DNA of 64,000 nt from Heterohyrax brucei (GCA_028571685.1 CM053148.1:90480001-90544000); one strand, 5' to 3'; numbered from the stretch's first letter, positions 10,880 through 21,830 are shown. Notes: generated by a model from the sequence alone, not told the origin. Program-made: numbers and translations.

Positions 10880-11035
10880 TACCCTATTACTGGGGATTAC
10901 AAGGTGGAAAGGAGGAGGATGCCGTCACAGGGTTGGCGGAGCAGCTGAGTTGCATAGGAGTGTGTGTACAGGGTTTTATATGGTAAATTGACTTAGACTG
11001 TAAACTTTCACTTTATCACAGTATTTAAAAAAACA
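10880..11035 (+). mobile_element. L1-type 3' end
   Basis: Shares a 3' terminus with three other copies here: GGTGGAAAGGAGGAGGATGC, CCGTCACAGGGTTGGCGGAG, then ACTGTAAACTTTCACTTT and an A-rich end. Its reverse complement aligns with 54970-55120 through CACCCTGTGACAGCA and TTCCTCCTTTCCACC. Severely 5' truncated. I infer L1 from the A tail and 5' truncation; the subfamily is unknown. Confidence 0.65.
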
Positions 11036-11714
11036 CAAAAACTTGCCATATTATGAGAAACCAGTAGTTCTCATGAAAAACACTGACACACATCCATATT
11101 TCAAAGTTACTCAAGCCTGCAATGTTCTCATAAAGAATTAGAGAAATGCTGGTAAAGTATATATAAAAGAAAAACAGTAATTGAAATTAGAGCTTTAATT
11201 AAATAAAAATTAGAATTGTTTACCAACATCAAAATTTGTCTTTTTATCATATTGCACTACTCATCAGAAAAATTCATCAAATTATAAAATTAAATGTAGG
11301 CTGATTTAGTAATCATGGTTTCTTTCTTTCTGTTTTAGAAAATTGTATTTTCCTATGAAAGTGAAACATATAAACACGTCTAACACACAGTTCAGAATAA
11401 AATGATTACCAAGTAAAAACGTGTTGAATACCAAGATTTAATCATACCATTTATATTTCCTTATAAATTTGAAACAATAATTCCCAAACTTTCATTTATT
11501 AGAATTCCCATGAACTCCTATATAGAAATTTGATATTCACTGCCATGGAAATGAAAAGAAGCATATCCATCTTCTCTACCTATGTTCAGCTGTTTTGATA
11601 CTTTTTCCTTTGGTTTTCATTGTCATGAGTACGATTTTTCCAGGGCCAGGCTCTTATTCACTTAACATGTTCTCTACTGGTGACTAAAATATCTTTATGC
11701 TTTCTTCCTCCAAG
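11036..11714. other. AT-rich unique tract
   Basis: No gene, no repeat recognised; long runs of AT-rich sequence with frequent stops in all frames. Confidence 0.6.
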
Positions 11715-11719
11715 GATGG

Positions 11720-12173
11720 TGTCATGGATTGCACTGTGTCCCCCCAAAAATGTGTGTGTTGGTTTGACTTGGTTATGAGTCCCAGTACGGTGCCATTCCT
11801 TCCACATGTTGTGAATCCTGCCTCTGCGACAACTGATGGAGAACGGGCAACAGCTGTGTTGGTGAGGCGGGACTCAAGCTACCAGCTTGTGGGATGTAAG
11901 TGAGAGAAGTCAGCAGAGGAAGTCGGGAACCTCACACCACCAGGAAAGCAGCCCAGAGAGCAGAGCATGTCCTTTGGACCTGAGGTTCCTGTGCTCAGAT
12001 GCTCTCCTTGGACTTGGACTTAACCTACCAGACTGTGATAACTTCTCTTGCTGAATGGACTTGTAACTCATAAATGGATTTGTGGCTTCCTGGACTGTGA
12101 CAATAAAATTTCTCTTCATGAAGCCTTGCATTCACGGTGTTTTCTGTTAGAGCAGCACCAGCTGACCAAGACA
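11720..12173 (+). mobile_element. Solo MaLR-like LTR with 5-bp target duplication
   Basis: Complete solo LTR of 454 bp. It starts TGTCATGGATTGCACTGTGT and ends GCTGACCAAGACA, so it has the TG...CA ends of a retroviral LTR. GATGG at 11715-11719 is repeated exactly at 12174-12178, the 5-bp target duplication expected for ERVL/MaLR elements. AATAAAATTTCTCTTC near 12101 is the polyadenylation signal region. No internal retroviral sequence is left. Confidence 0.85.
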
Positions 12174-12431
12174 GATGGCTCAAGCAAACCAGACTTTACA
12201 GAAAGTGTTACTAGATGTTAAGAAAGGAAATAATTAAATAAGCTACATCATAAATCTAAAATCCAGTCATTTATTCATTCAACTGAAATTTGACTATTTC
12301 TTTTGTGTCCAGACTAGCCTGTCCATAAGAGAGATAAAGACATGTTTCTGTGAGGATGAACTGTGATAAGAGAAAGAGAAAGACGTAGCCACTATTAACT
12401 ATTTTTAAAAAAAAAAAAAAAACTTTTTCAG

Positions 12432-12596
12432 TCAGGAAACTCTGGTAGCGTAGTGGGTTAAGAGTTGCACTGCTAGCCAAAAGGTCAGCAGTTCAAATCC
12501 ACCAGGCACTCCTTGGAAATTCTATGAAGCAGTGCTACTCTGTCCCCCAGGTTGAATAGCAATTGGATCAGTGGCAATGGCTTTGGTTTTGAGTGC
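12432..12596 (+). mobile_element. AfroSINE, short form
   Basis: Head GGAAACTCTGGTAGCGTAGT; box-B-like CAGCAGTTCAAATCCACCAG; tail diverged (ATTGGATCAGTGGCAATGGC). Confidence 0.92.
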
Positions 12597-12841
12597 ATCG
12601 TCATGAAAAGCAACTTTTAAGGTCAGCATCTATTTAATTCCAAACTAATTGTTTTAATTAGAAAAATTCCTCTCAACAAGAAAGTAAGCTCTCTGCTTGT
12701 AAGTGCTTTAAGCAACTTGTATGTGTGTGTTTTTTAAGGCAGTGTGCCTTTGTCTACATTGCTACTCTATGCCCTCAGTGTCACAGCACTAGGGTATACA
12801 GATGAAACCTTGTGACTGATGCTCAGGTCCATGCCTTTTAG

Positions 12842-13014
12842 AAAAACCAAAACACTCAAACCCACTGCCATCAAATCGGGTCCAGCTCATAGCAACGTTA
12901 GAGGTCAGAGGAGAACTGCCCCATAGAGTTTCCAAGGAGCACCTGGCAGATTTGAACTGCCAACCTTCTGGATAGCAGATGTAGCACTTAACCCACTATG
13001 CCACCACGGTTTCC
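12842..13014 (-). mobile_element. AfroSINE, short form
   Basis: Tail AACCCACTGCCATCAAATCG with upstream AAACCAAAACAC; head ends CCACTATGCCACCACGGTTT. Confidence 0.93.
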
Positions 13015-13194
13015 CACCACTCCTGATGTCAGCCTCTAGGTTCACTATGAACACATCCCACATTCTAGAATCATCTCTGTTCACCTTGGAGTTTCTCACC
13101 TGCACCACTTCTCTCCCTGCAGCTACACCCCAATTTTCCCAACCTTTTCAGCCAAACTTCTGCAAGAGACAGCCACATAGACTGTCTCCATGTT

Positions 13195-13895
13195 TGGCAT
13201 GGATTGAATTATGTCCCTCCAAATGTATCTGTCAACTTGGTTCAACTATAATTTCTAGTATTGTGTGGTTGTCCCCCATTTTGTGGATGTAATTTTATGT
13301 TAAAGAGGATTAGGGTGAAACTGCAATACCCGTTCTGAGGTCACATCTCTGACACAGTGTAAATGGAGTTTCCCTGGGGTGTGGCCTGCCCCACGTTTTT
13401 CCCTACAAGAGAGTCAAAAGGAAAGGGAAGCAAGCAGAAAGTTGGAGACCTCTTACCACCAGGAAACCAGTCCTGGGAGCAGAGCACATCCTTTGGATAT
13501 GAGAATCCTGGAGTCAGATGCTTGCCAGACCAAAGGAAGACAGCTGCATCACAAGAACCTTCCTCCAGAGCCAACAGAGAAAGACAGCCTTCCCCTGGAG
13601 CCATTACCGTGACTTTGGACTTTTAGCGTACTGGACTGTGAAAGGAAACCCTGGAGACATAGTGGTTAAGTGCTGCAGCTGCTAAACAAAAGGTCAGCAG
13701 TTCAAATCCACCAAGCATTCATTGAAACCCTGCAGGGCAGTTCCACTCTGTGCTAGAGAACTGCTTTGAGTTTCAATCAACTCAAGAGCAATGGGTGTGG
13801 ATTTGGGGGCTTGGACTGTAAGACAATACATTTCTCTTCATTAAAGCCATCTGCTTGTAGTGTTTCTGTTATAGCAGCACTAGATGACTAAAACT
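13195..13895 (+). mobile_element. MaLR-like LTR split by a SINE
   Basis: Starts TGGCATGGATTGAATTATGT and ends GCACTAGATGACTAAAACT. The flanks ATGTT (13190-13194) and ACGTT (13896-13900) are a likely decayed 5-bp target duplication. Internal ACCACCAGGAAACCAGTCCT and CCTCCAGAGCCAACAGAG match the LTRs at 11.7 and 16.9 kb. Open frames at 13341-13626 on both strands fall inside it and are not genes. Confidence 0.82.
13644..13811 (+). mobile_element. AfroSINE inside an LTR, with target duplication
   Basis: Head GGAAACCCTGGAGACATAGT. TGGACTGTGA (13632-13641) before it and TGGACTGTAA (13812-13821) after it are a 10-bp target duplication with one difference, both being LTR sequence. Confidence 0.93.
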
Positions 13896-14194
13896 ACGTT
13901 CTTTTCCTATTCATGTGTAAACTTTCTTTCACTTGGTTTCAATCTCCACAACTGCAATGTGCATCGCTTGCCAAGGTTCCCAAGAACCCCTGTGTCTCTC
14001 TACATTGTACCGGTGGTATTTTAAGGATTTTACCACCACCTTTGCTTTGAAACAGCCTCCTCTGCTATTTTAGAGGCTGCTCGTGACGGCCAGTCACTTC
14101 ACTTGCTTTTCTTTTCTTCTTCTCTTCGGCCTTTGAATATACAGTATTTTCTCAATTCACTCCAGGTGAGGTAATCCCTATTTTCTAACATTCA

Positions 14195-14330
14195 ACAAAT
14201 CTCCAGGTTTTTTATTACCTGTCCCTTGCACTATATTGCAAATATCACGAGGACAGTGACTTGTCTGTTTGCTTCACATTTCTATCTCCAGTGCCTGGCT
14301 CTTCGAAGAATTCAACACTTAAAACTGTTT
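14195..14330 (+). mobile_element. L2-like LINE 3' end
   Basis: TATTGCAAATATCACGAGGACAGTGACTTG, followed by TCTATCTCCAGTGCCTGGCTC, resembles the conserved L2 3' end, read in the forward direction (motif given in parts of the run). Confidence 0.6.
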
Positions 14331-14388
14331 TAATACACAGCTTTTTTGTGTGTGTGTGTAAGAAGTAGATTAGGGATATATTGTAAGG

Positions 14389-14553
14389 GTTTTAAACTCT
14401 CATGACATAGTGGTTAAGTGCTACACCTGCCAACCCAAAATCTGGCATTTCAAGTCTACCAGGCACTCCTTGAAAACTCTAAGAGGTAGTTTTACTCTGT
14501 TGTGTAGGGTCTCCAGGAGTCAGAACTGACTCAGCAAGAATGGGTTTGGTTTG
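14389..14553 (+). mobile_element. AfroSINE, short form
   Basis: Head TCATGACATAGTGGTTAAGT, body CTACCAGGCACTCCTTGAAA, tail GAACTGACTCAGCAAGAATG ending GGGTTTGGTTTG. Confidence 0.9.
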
Positions 14554-15274
14554 TAAGGATTTAGGCAATTACTGAGGACTTAATTCAAAATACAACATGT
14601 CTGTTTATTCTAAGAAATAGATACATTCAGGTAGGCAGTTATGAAACTTTTAACTTGTTTCTGAAAACATGGTTACACGTTTGAATACGAAAAGGTCACA
14701 AGGAAACTTCAGAACATTAAGAAAAGAAGTCAAGGAAATCCATCACTGGTGTTAGAGAGTATAATCAGAACTTCATTACAAGCCAAATGAGCATAATTTG
14801 TCACCATGAAATTTCTCAGGTAGAGAATCAGGTCATTTCGAATAGTAATTTTCACAGGGCAAACAGGTCAGATAGCCCACCTGTTCTTTTTAGTTCTCCC
14901 AAATAATTTTCAAAGAGGCTGCCTCTGTACAAATAATCATTCATTGCTAAGCAGCCCTCTTTACTATTTCACTTCACATGGCCTTGATTTATGAATATAT
15001 ATGTGTATATATATATATAATATATATGTATTAGTTTTGTCTTTTAAACTAGGGTGTGAATTACTCATAAAAGACATTTTACAGAGGAGTTACACAGTAT
15101 CTAAGAAATATACAAATATGTACGACCTTTAGTCTGACGTTGTCAGTAATAAGATATTTAGCTTACCAGAATTCTTATTTTTGATTAAAATAGTAGTAAT
15201 AGTGGAAAAAAAAAAAAAGGAATTTTGTTTGTGCTCGGAAGTTACCCACTCATTCCACAGTCGTATCAGGTAGT
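14554..15274. other. AT-rich tract with a TA microsatellite
   Basis: Unique AT-rich sequence; an alternating TA/TG stretch lies at 14994-15030 and a 12-A run near 15206-15218. No gene seen. Confidence 0.6.
14994..15030. repeat. (TA)n microsatellite
   Basis: Alternating TATA with short TG interruptions. Confidence 0.9.
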
Positions 15275-15412
15275 GTGCTTATACTCATTTTACAGATGAA
15301 CAAACTGAGGTCCTGATAAGTAGCTTGAAGTAACACCATTAGTAAGTGGTATATCTCAAACTTGATCCTACGCAGTCTTATCCTTAAGTCTGTGCTCTTA
15401 ATCTCTGGACGA
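15275..15412 (+). mobile_element. MIR-like SINE
   Basis: CTCATTTTACAGATGAACAA, ACTGAGGTCCTGATAAGTAG, ATTAGTAAGTGGTATATCTC and GTCTGTGCTCTTAATCTCTG follow the order of the MIR core and 3' half. Confidence 0.78.
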
Positions 15413-15458
15413 GGCTGTCCCAGGACACATGCTTGTGCACACATGCATGCATGCAAGT

Positions 15459-15497
15459 CCACACACACACACACACACACACACGTACACACACACA
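15459..15497. repeat. (CA)n microsatellite
   Basis: CA run with a GT interruption at about 15485. It explains the histidine-threonine and valine-cysteine repeats of three overlapping spurious frames at 15250-15598. Confidence 0.97.
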
Positions 15498-15673
15498 TAA
15501 ACATAAATGGTAGCACTGTACCATCCAGAGAGAGTGGAATGGTGAAACAAAGACGATTACAACCACAATATGGAATGGTATGGAGCCTTTTTTTTTAAAG
15601 CAGTGGTTCTAAACATACTGGATGGAATTATTTCCAAAATAACTATGCAGAAACAGTATCAACATGAGGTACA

Positions 15674-15705
15674 CTGACTCGACGGCACTTGGCTTTTACT
15701 TGGCT
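15674..15705 (+). mobile_element. Tail-only AfroSINE fragment
   Basis: Contains TGACTCGACGGCACTTGGCT with both CpGs intact, followed by TTTACTTGGC. Only the 3' tail is present, with the variant ending described in Part 2. No convincing target duplication. Confidence 0.65.
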
Positions 15706-16026
15706 ATGCTTCATATGATTTCATTCATATAAAACATAATGTAAATTGTATGATGTCTATTGTCTGTATACAATACTAAAGAACTATGATATTACACATG
15801 CTCTTTTTAGCAAAACTGACAGTGTGCTCTTGTGGCTGTAGAAGGATATGCCCTGACACTGTTGGAGGATATGTTCCACACTATACTCAGCAGTGTGTAA
15901 TCACACTTGTAACTTACAGACACAGAAACAATCTGAAAATCACCTCTTGTGAAATACCTTCCAGAAGAATTTTGCAACTGTTTCCTAAATCTAAACATCA
16001 CTGAAAATGTTTTAGGTGATTCTCTT
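15706..16026. other. Non-genic tract
   Basis: Two overlapping 64- and 72-codon frames on opposite strands (15786-16004); neither has a recognisable domain. No repeat recognised. Confidence 0.5.
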
Positions 16027-16186
16027 CAAAAATTCCAGTGCTGCCAAGTTGATGCTGACTCATAGTGACTCTATAGGACAGAGTAGAACTTCTCCATAGA
16101 GTTTCCAAGGAGCACCTGGCAGACTTGAACTGTCGACCTTTTGGTTAGCAGCCCCAGCACTTAACCTCTACACCACCAGGGTTTCC
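16027..16186 (-). mobile_element. AfroSINE, short form
   Basis: Tail CAGTGCTGCCAAGTTGATGC; well-kept body AGTTTCCAAGGAGCACCTGG; head end CTACACCACCAGGGTTTCC. Confidence 0.94.
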
Positions 16187-16411
16187 ATGCTCTTAACTAA
16201 AATTATTCTATTTTTGGAATACTGTTTTTGAATATATGGATATATATATTCAGTACTTAAATAACTGAATTTTTTTTAAAAGTAAATAAACTTAAAGTAA
16301 GTCAAAGAAAGAAAACAGAAAGATAAATAATCAAAACTGGTATCCTGTTTCCAAATAAATTGTTAGGGCTAATGGCAATTTTTTCCACCAGAACATTAAC
16401 AGTATAAACCA

Positions 16412-16445
16412 TTGCTGTTAAGTTAATTCTGACTCACAGTGACCA
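16412..16445 (-). mobile_element. Tail-only AfroSINE fragment, older
   Basis: A 34-bp piece of SINE tail (TTGCTGTTAAGTTAATTCTG...CAGTGACCA) between two exact copies of TATAAACCA (16403-16411 and 16446-16454). The flanking AAACCA could partly be SINE tail sequence, so the 9-bp duplication is suggestive only. Confidence 0.6.
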
Positions 16446-16678
16446 TATAAACCAGAACATCAGGGAAAGAGAACTCAGGGTTGGATTATTAAGGAAAAAT
16501 TATTTTGCTCCCAACTGTTGCATTCAAAATTTGCTTATCAGCAGAAGTTTTCACTACTGTCGCTGGAGAAATCTTGGGGCTTAAGATGGCAATGTTGAGA
16601 GGCAAAGGAACTAAAATCTTCTCATTTCAACAGTAATATGCTAAGACAGTTTTGTGCTTTCTGGAGCTGAGAAATTCT

Positions 16679-16835
16679 TCAAGTCTTTGAGTCAATTCTG
16701 ATTCCTAGCAACCCCTATAAGATAAAGTAGAACTGCTCCATAGAGTTTCCAAGGAGCTCCTGGCAGATTCGAACTACCAAGGCTTTGTTTGGTTAGCAGA
16801 GGTAGCACTTAACCACTATGTAACCAGAATTTTCT
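16679..16835 (-). mobile_element. AfroSINE, short form
   Basis: Tail AGTCTTTGAGTCAATTCTGA; body AGTAGAACTGCTCCATAGAG; head end CACTATGTAACCAGAATTTT. A small duplication (GGCTTTGTTTGG) lies in the head. Confidence 0.9.
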
Positions 16836-17040
16836 TGCCCAATTTAACGGAGTCTAAATCATCTGCCTTCTTACCCAGGGCCTCTCTCCTGCATAGCTCA
16901 AGGTCAGTATAAACATATTTTGTCATAGATTGAGTTGTATTCTCCCCTCATGATCCCTGGTATTATGTGATGTTCTTGTATGTTGTAAATCATGCCTCTG
17001 TGATGTTAACAAGAGAGTGTGGGCAGTGGTTGTGTTAATG

Positions 17041-17201
17041 GACCAAAATCAAAAGCACTCCCATCGAGTCCATTTTGACTCACAGTGACCCTATAGGACA
17101 GAGTAGAACTGCTCCACGTAGTTTCCAAGGAGTCCTTGCCGATTCCAACTGCCCACTTTTGGTTAGCAGACATAGCCTTAACCACTGTGCCATCAGGGTT
17201 T
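17041..17201 (-). mobile_element. AfroSINE inside an LTR, with target duplication
   Basis: Tail ACTCCCATCGAGTCCATTTT retains one CpG. GTTGTGTTAATG (17029-17040) and GCTGTGTTAGTG (17202-17213) are a 12-bp target duplication with two differences. Confidence 0.93.
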
Positions 17202-17216
17202 GCTGTGTTAGTGAAA

Positions 17217-17376
17217 CCCAAAAACCAAACCGACTGCTGTCACGTGGATCCCAACTCATAGCAACCCCGTAAGGCAGAGCAGAACTACGGCACAAAACTT
17301 CCCAAGAGCACCTGGTGGATTTGAACTGCTGACCTTGTGTCTAACAGCTATAGCACTTAACCACTATGCCACCACG
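17217..17376 (-). mobile_element. AfroSINE inside the same LTR
   Basis: Tail AAACCGACTGCTGTCACGTG; head end CACTATGCCACCACGG. It sits a few bases from the previous SINE in the same orientation, so it probably landed at or beside the target duplication left by it. Confidence 0.92.
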
Positions 17377-17718
17377 GCAGGATTCAGTTTGTAGGATTCT
17401 TGACATACAAACCAAAGCTGTTGACATACAACGGAAAGGAAAACAAGCAGAGAGTGGGGGACATCATACCACCAGGAAAACAGTGCCAGGAGCAAAGTGT
17501 GTCCTTTGGACCTGGGGTCCCTGCCCTCTAGAAGCTCCCAGTTCAGGGGAAGACTCACAACAAGGATCTTCTTCCAGAGCTGACTGAGTGTGTGTTCCCC
17601 TGGAGCCAGCACTTACACTGACCTTCTACCCTATTTTTCTGTGAGAAAATAAATTTGCCTTTGTTAAAGCCAACCACTTGTGGTATTTCTGTTACAGCAG
17701 TACTAGATAACTAAGACA

Positions 17719-18185
17719 TACACAGAAACCTTATTTTCTTCAATAAAAACAAAAAATTAAAAATTATCAGATTTGCAGCTCATCTCGTTTGTTCCACATG
17801 AATAAAATCTGCTTGCCTTTGTCTCTGCCTAAAGACCTTTAAGGACCAGGAAGATACCATTCTACTGATCCTTCTAGTGATGGGTACACGTATTGAAAGC
17901 TTTTCTTGTTGGATGGCCAGAGAAAGCAGAAGTATCAACCTACATCTTTGTCTTGGGTCAAAGTGAAGAAAATACTCACCAGTTTTCTCCAGAGAAATTC
18001 ACCTAAATATTCTCCTATCCACACAGTTGCCAACAACATTACTACATCTATACCCTCATGGTGAAAGAAGAATCAGAGTAATAGAAGAGTAACTAGGTTT
18101 GGAATGGTTTTGAAAATAGGAATCTCGTTTAACTATGTATGGTGATATTGTTTTTGCTGGGGCCATCCAGTGAGCTCCAAATGCT
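17719..18185. other. Unique tract
   Basis: No repeat or gene recognised. Confidence 0.5.
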
Positions 18186-18450
18186 AGTGACCATGAGTAC
18201 AATAGAATGAAATGTGATTCTCTGTCCTTCTCCCAATAGAAGGCCCGTCTGAGTTGGTTGTGGCAGCCACTCTGTTAATCCATGTCACTGAGGGTTTTCT
18301 CCTTTTCTGCTGGCCCTCAACTTTACCAGCACCGTGTCCTGCTGCAGGGACTGGTCCTCCCATAAGACACGTCCAAAATATCTGAAACAGAGTCTTGCTG
18401 TCCTTGCTTCTAAGGGACATTCTGGCTATATTTCTTCCTAGACATATGAT
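18186..18450 (-). mobile_element. RTE LINE 3' end, coding part
   Basis: A minus-strand frame (18184-18501) carries RTE reverse-transcriptase C-terminal residues: VPAAGHGAGKVEGQQKRR, then TWINRVAATT. The forward strand has GCAGGGACTGGTCCTCCC and AAACAGAGTCTTGCTGTCC, the same order as the LINE at 35.58-35.64 kb. The extreme 3' tail is missing. Confidence 0.82.
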
Positions 18451-19394
18451 GATAGATGATCTGCTTTTATAAAATATTGGAACCTCGGTCAAGTCTTGCA
18501 ATTTGAATGTCTGATTGTATGTCCTTGATGCCCTCTTTCATACAATTTTAAAATATTATCTTAAAGTAAAGGAGTTTTGTATTTTTGTCACTATTAAGTT
18601 CAGTAAAACTCTTTTAAGAGATGACCCAATTTTATTCTCATATTTTTATTATATATTTAAAACTGCTCTTTAAAAACAAAATTGTATTTGATATTAATGT
18701 AGGAAGCAATTAAGCAAACTTTTAAGAACTGAGTAGTTTTATGACATCCTGACTGAGCTGCACAAGATGTCATTTCTGACTATCCTCTGTGGAATTAAAG
18801 GCAAACCCCAAATCTTGGGTGAACTAAAGGAGTGGGACTAGATAATTGCTGTATTTTTTGGTGGTTGTTGTAATCTTGTATAATTTAAGATGCACAAGAG
18901 TTCTCTCAAGTTCTAGGGATCCCTGGAGGGTTCTCATAAGTTTCTGGGCTGGCTTCCAGGACACCTGCCCCTTTTTAATCAGCCCTGTTTCTGTGCTTTG
19001 CGTACCATGGGACCCTATAAAATTACCCTTGAAGACAAGGTTCTGTAAAGTTTATATTTGTTTTTGTTTTATGGACTGCTCATAGTAAATTGAGTGTATT
19101 TGTACCTCTTCATATGCTTTTTTATTTATAAATGAAGAGAATCCTTCCCATTTTTTGTCTTTGTTTCCTGTGATTCATATTTTCACATCACCCATATGTG
19201 ATGCAATCAGCTCTGCCCTTCCTTCCAATTTTCTGGTGTTACCTTCTTCTGAGATTGACAGACAGGGCATATAAACATGGGTACTGGAGTCATGAACTCC
19301 AGGGCCCTTATAAAGGTATTTTTCAATCACAGTTGTCAAATCCAGAGTCTTGGTGATTGTTAACGGGGCACTCCTAGTCAGAACTGCTGTTTCC
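18451..19394. other. AT-rich unique tract
   Basis: No gene or repeat recognised. A 79-codon + frame (18846-19085) has no recognisable domain. Confidence 0.55.
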
Positions 19395-19587
19395 GGGTAT
19401 TGTCCAGTTGATTCCGACTCTGAGTGACCTCAGAGGACAGAGCCCAACTGCCCTCAGAGGACTTCCTTGGCTGTGATCTCTGCAGGAGCAGATTGCCAGG
19501 TGCTTTCTCCTATACAGCCGGGGTGGATTTGAACCACCAATCTGTCAGTTAGCAACCCAGTGCTTTACCACTGTACCTCCACGGCTC
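19395..19587 (-). mobile_element. AfroSINE, long form
   Basis: Tail TTGTCCAGTTGATTCCGACT; long-form segment GGCTGTGATCTCTGCAGGAG and CAGATTGCCAGGTGCTTTCT; head GGTGGATTTGAACCACCAAT. Confidence 0.92.
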
Positions 19588-19633
19588 TTCAGTCAGAAAT
19601 AGATCTCACTTCATCTTTCATGGAAGCTTCTTG

Positions 19634-19685
19634 GATCCCTATGAGTTGGAATCAACTCAATGGCAAGGGGTGTTTGGGCTTTTTC
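19634..19685 (+). mobile_element. AfroSINE tail fragment
   Basis: CCCTATGAGTTGGAATCAAC, TCAATGGCAAGGGGTGTTTG is the 3' third of the common SINE, with the usual GGGTTTGG-like ending rather than the CTTGGCTTGGC variant. Confidence 0.75.
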
Positions 19686-20951
19686 TAGAGGTACACAATA
19701 TGAAATAAGAATATAAATTAACAAAAAATTACACATTTTTCAATAGTTTATATGAAAATTGAACTTTTTTTCTTTAAAAGCTATCAAATGACTTTGATGG
19801 ATAGTAGTTCAGATTGTCAAACACTATTGGATATTCACTCAAATATCCAAAAATACTCATTTCCTTTTAACAGATACATTAGTCAATATTTGAAGAATTG
19901 TTTCCTTGCATAAATTGTTACTGTTATTCATGATCAGTTTAATGTCTAATTTTTGCAATTTATGACTTGTGTTTCCCTACATGCAAGCTGCCTGCATCCC
20001 TGCATGATGTGAACATCACAATAAAAGAAAAAAAGAGAGTGAGAGAGAGAACATAAATCAACTATGTGACCCAGGCTATGTTATATTTTAATCACTTCAC
20101 TAACTGTCTTAAGTTCCTCATATTAGTTATATGACTGAATATACTCTATTACTGCAAAATAGTTGTCAAATAGGAAAACAAAAAGTACATGCATGGTAGT
20201 CATCATGAGGTGTAATGAAGTAGCCTAGACATAATGTTTATAAAGTTCCCTGTCTGTAGGTTCAGAGGTGTTATCTCTGACCCTTGCTGACATCATTTCT
20301 CCCATAGATGTCAAATCTCCTTAGTATTCAAGGTGTTATCTCGATAATGTGCTTATTCACCCGTGAGTTAGGTTTAATGAATACCCAAGACACAATTATA
20401 CAAATTCACAAGGTGTAATCCCAAGGAAGGCATAAAGATTTGAAACTGAGATCGCTTGTGTTATGACCTTCCATTGTCTGGCTCATGTCATATACGAGTT
20501 ACACATGGCTGAAAATAATTTGCTTAACCTTTTGTTTACAATGGCATCACAGAAAGAAAGACGTAGAAGTGATTTCTCCTCTTCAAAGATGCCCATGCCC
20601 CACAGCTTACAGATTACTGAAGATACGGTTGATCTTACGTAAAACACAATCGATAAAGAATTTTCTGTTTTTATTATTCTTGTTCATCTGATTATTATAT
20701 GAGCTTGAATCCTTATTTAATCAGGAAAACAAACATTGTAGATGATGGAGAATAACAGTATCATAAACATAATTTGAAACTGCTGTGAGACCTAATAAAC
20801 TGAAAGATTCCCTATTAGTAGTCCTGGTTATTCAAGTTTGCAAGATGTCCTACAAGCTGACAAGTAATACATGTATTTTCAATTTTACTTTATTGCTTAG
20901 TTCAAATTTCATCATTTTTCTTCCAATCTAAGATATGATAATTTGTATGTT
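19686..20951. other. AT-rich unique tract
   Basis: No gene or repeat recognised; a GA-rich stretch at 20026-20050. Confidence 0.55.
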
Positions 20952-21113
20952 GTCGTTGCATTGTTAGGTGTCATTGAGTCAGTTCTGACTCAGTGACCCC
21001 ATGAAAACAGAACGAAACACTGCCCAGTCCTGTGCCACATTCACAATCGTTTTTATGCTAAGCCCATTGTTGTGGCCTCTGTGTCAATCCATCTTGTTGA
21101 GGGTCTTGTAAAT
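20952..21113 (-). mobile_element. RTE LINE 3' tail
   Basis: TTGTTAGGTGTCATTGAGTC then ACAGAACGAAACACTGCCCA and AATCCATCTTGTTGAGGGTC, matching the LINE copy at 27.4 kb base by base over most of its length. 5' truncated to about 160 bp. Confidence 0.9.
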
Positions 21114-21717
21114 TTAAAATTAAAATATCTCATTTGCAATTCTATATCTGGGCATAAATTTCACAGCAAATTGTATTTCTGCTATTAAAAACAAAATTAG
21201 AGAACAGACTATATATGTACAAGGGATTATAAAAATAAGACAAAAATAAATTATAGTCTCTACTCAGAATCAAAATTTATGCCCAAGTGACAATTTTACT
21301 GCCATTACAAACTTTGACGACTTATAAAGTCATATTCTGAGTATTTATAATATATATTCTTAAAGTTTACAAGTTTTGTTGTTTTGTGCAGATGGAAAGT
21401 AGGGAAAACAAGAAATCACTGCCATTAAGTAAATACTTTCTTACGTTTTAGCAGTGTTCAATATCAAGATTTTGAAGTTTTATTTAATTTACATAAAGTT
21501 GAAATTATTTCTGAAATTATAAATGTAAGTGTACACCATGAGATTCAGAAAATTTGGATAGTTTTGCTCTCATCTGATTGGATCAGGTTAATGTCAAATA
21601 TAAATTTGAAGGCTTATGAAGCACCATCATGTTCTATAAACTTCTGGCCAAATGTGTGTGCTGGCTGCCAGTTGATTAGAGAAGGAGACACACACACATT
21701 ATTTTTAGTCCTTATTC

Positions 21718-21830
21718 CAACAAGCACTACCCTTGTGACCTTTGGAAAGCCACGAAACCCATCTGAGTCTTAATTTTCTTCTATTTATAATGAGGTAAGA
21801 GACAATTTGTTTTGTCTGCTCCTTAAAGTC
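21718..21830 (+). mobile_element. Possible MIR
   Basis: TACCCTTGTGACCTTTGGAA..CATCTGAGTCTTAATTTTC..ATAATGAGGTAAGAGA follows the MIR core order loosely. Confidence 0.45.

Larger units (their letters stand above)
16921..17718 (+). mobile_element. MaLR-like LTR split by two SINEs
   Basis: Starts TGTCATAGATTGAGTTGTAT and ends CTAGATAACTAAGACA. After the two SINEs the LTR resumes at GGATTCAGTTTGTAGGATTC and includes CATACCACCAGGAAAACAGT and AAATAAATTTGCCTTTG. Without the SINEs it is about 480 bp, close to the 454-bp solo LTR at 11.7 kb. The flanks show no clear 5-bp duplication. Confidence 0.83.

Noticed and set aside
12432-12500. SINE heads as tRNA genes
   Set aside because: Box-B-like sequences are present, but the heads lack a complete cloverleaf and are followed by SINE bodies; they are tRNA-derived, not tRNA genes.
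13341-13626. Three overlapping frames of 77-87 codons on both strands
   Set aside because: All lie in the middle of a MaLR-like LTR; frames on both strands over a GC-richer repeat are expected by chance.
15250-15598. Cysteine/valine and histidine/threonine-rich small proteins
   Set aside because: Produced by translating a CA microsatellite in different frames.
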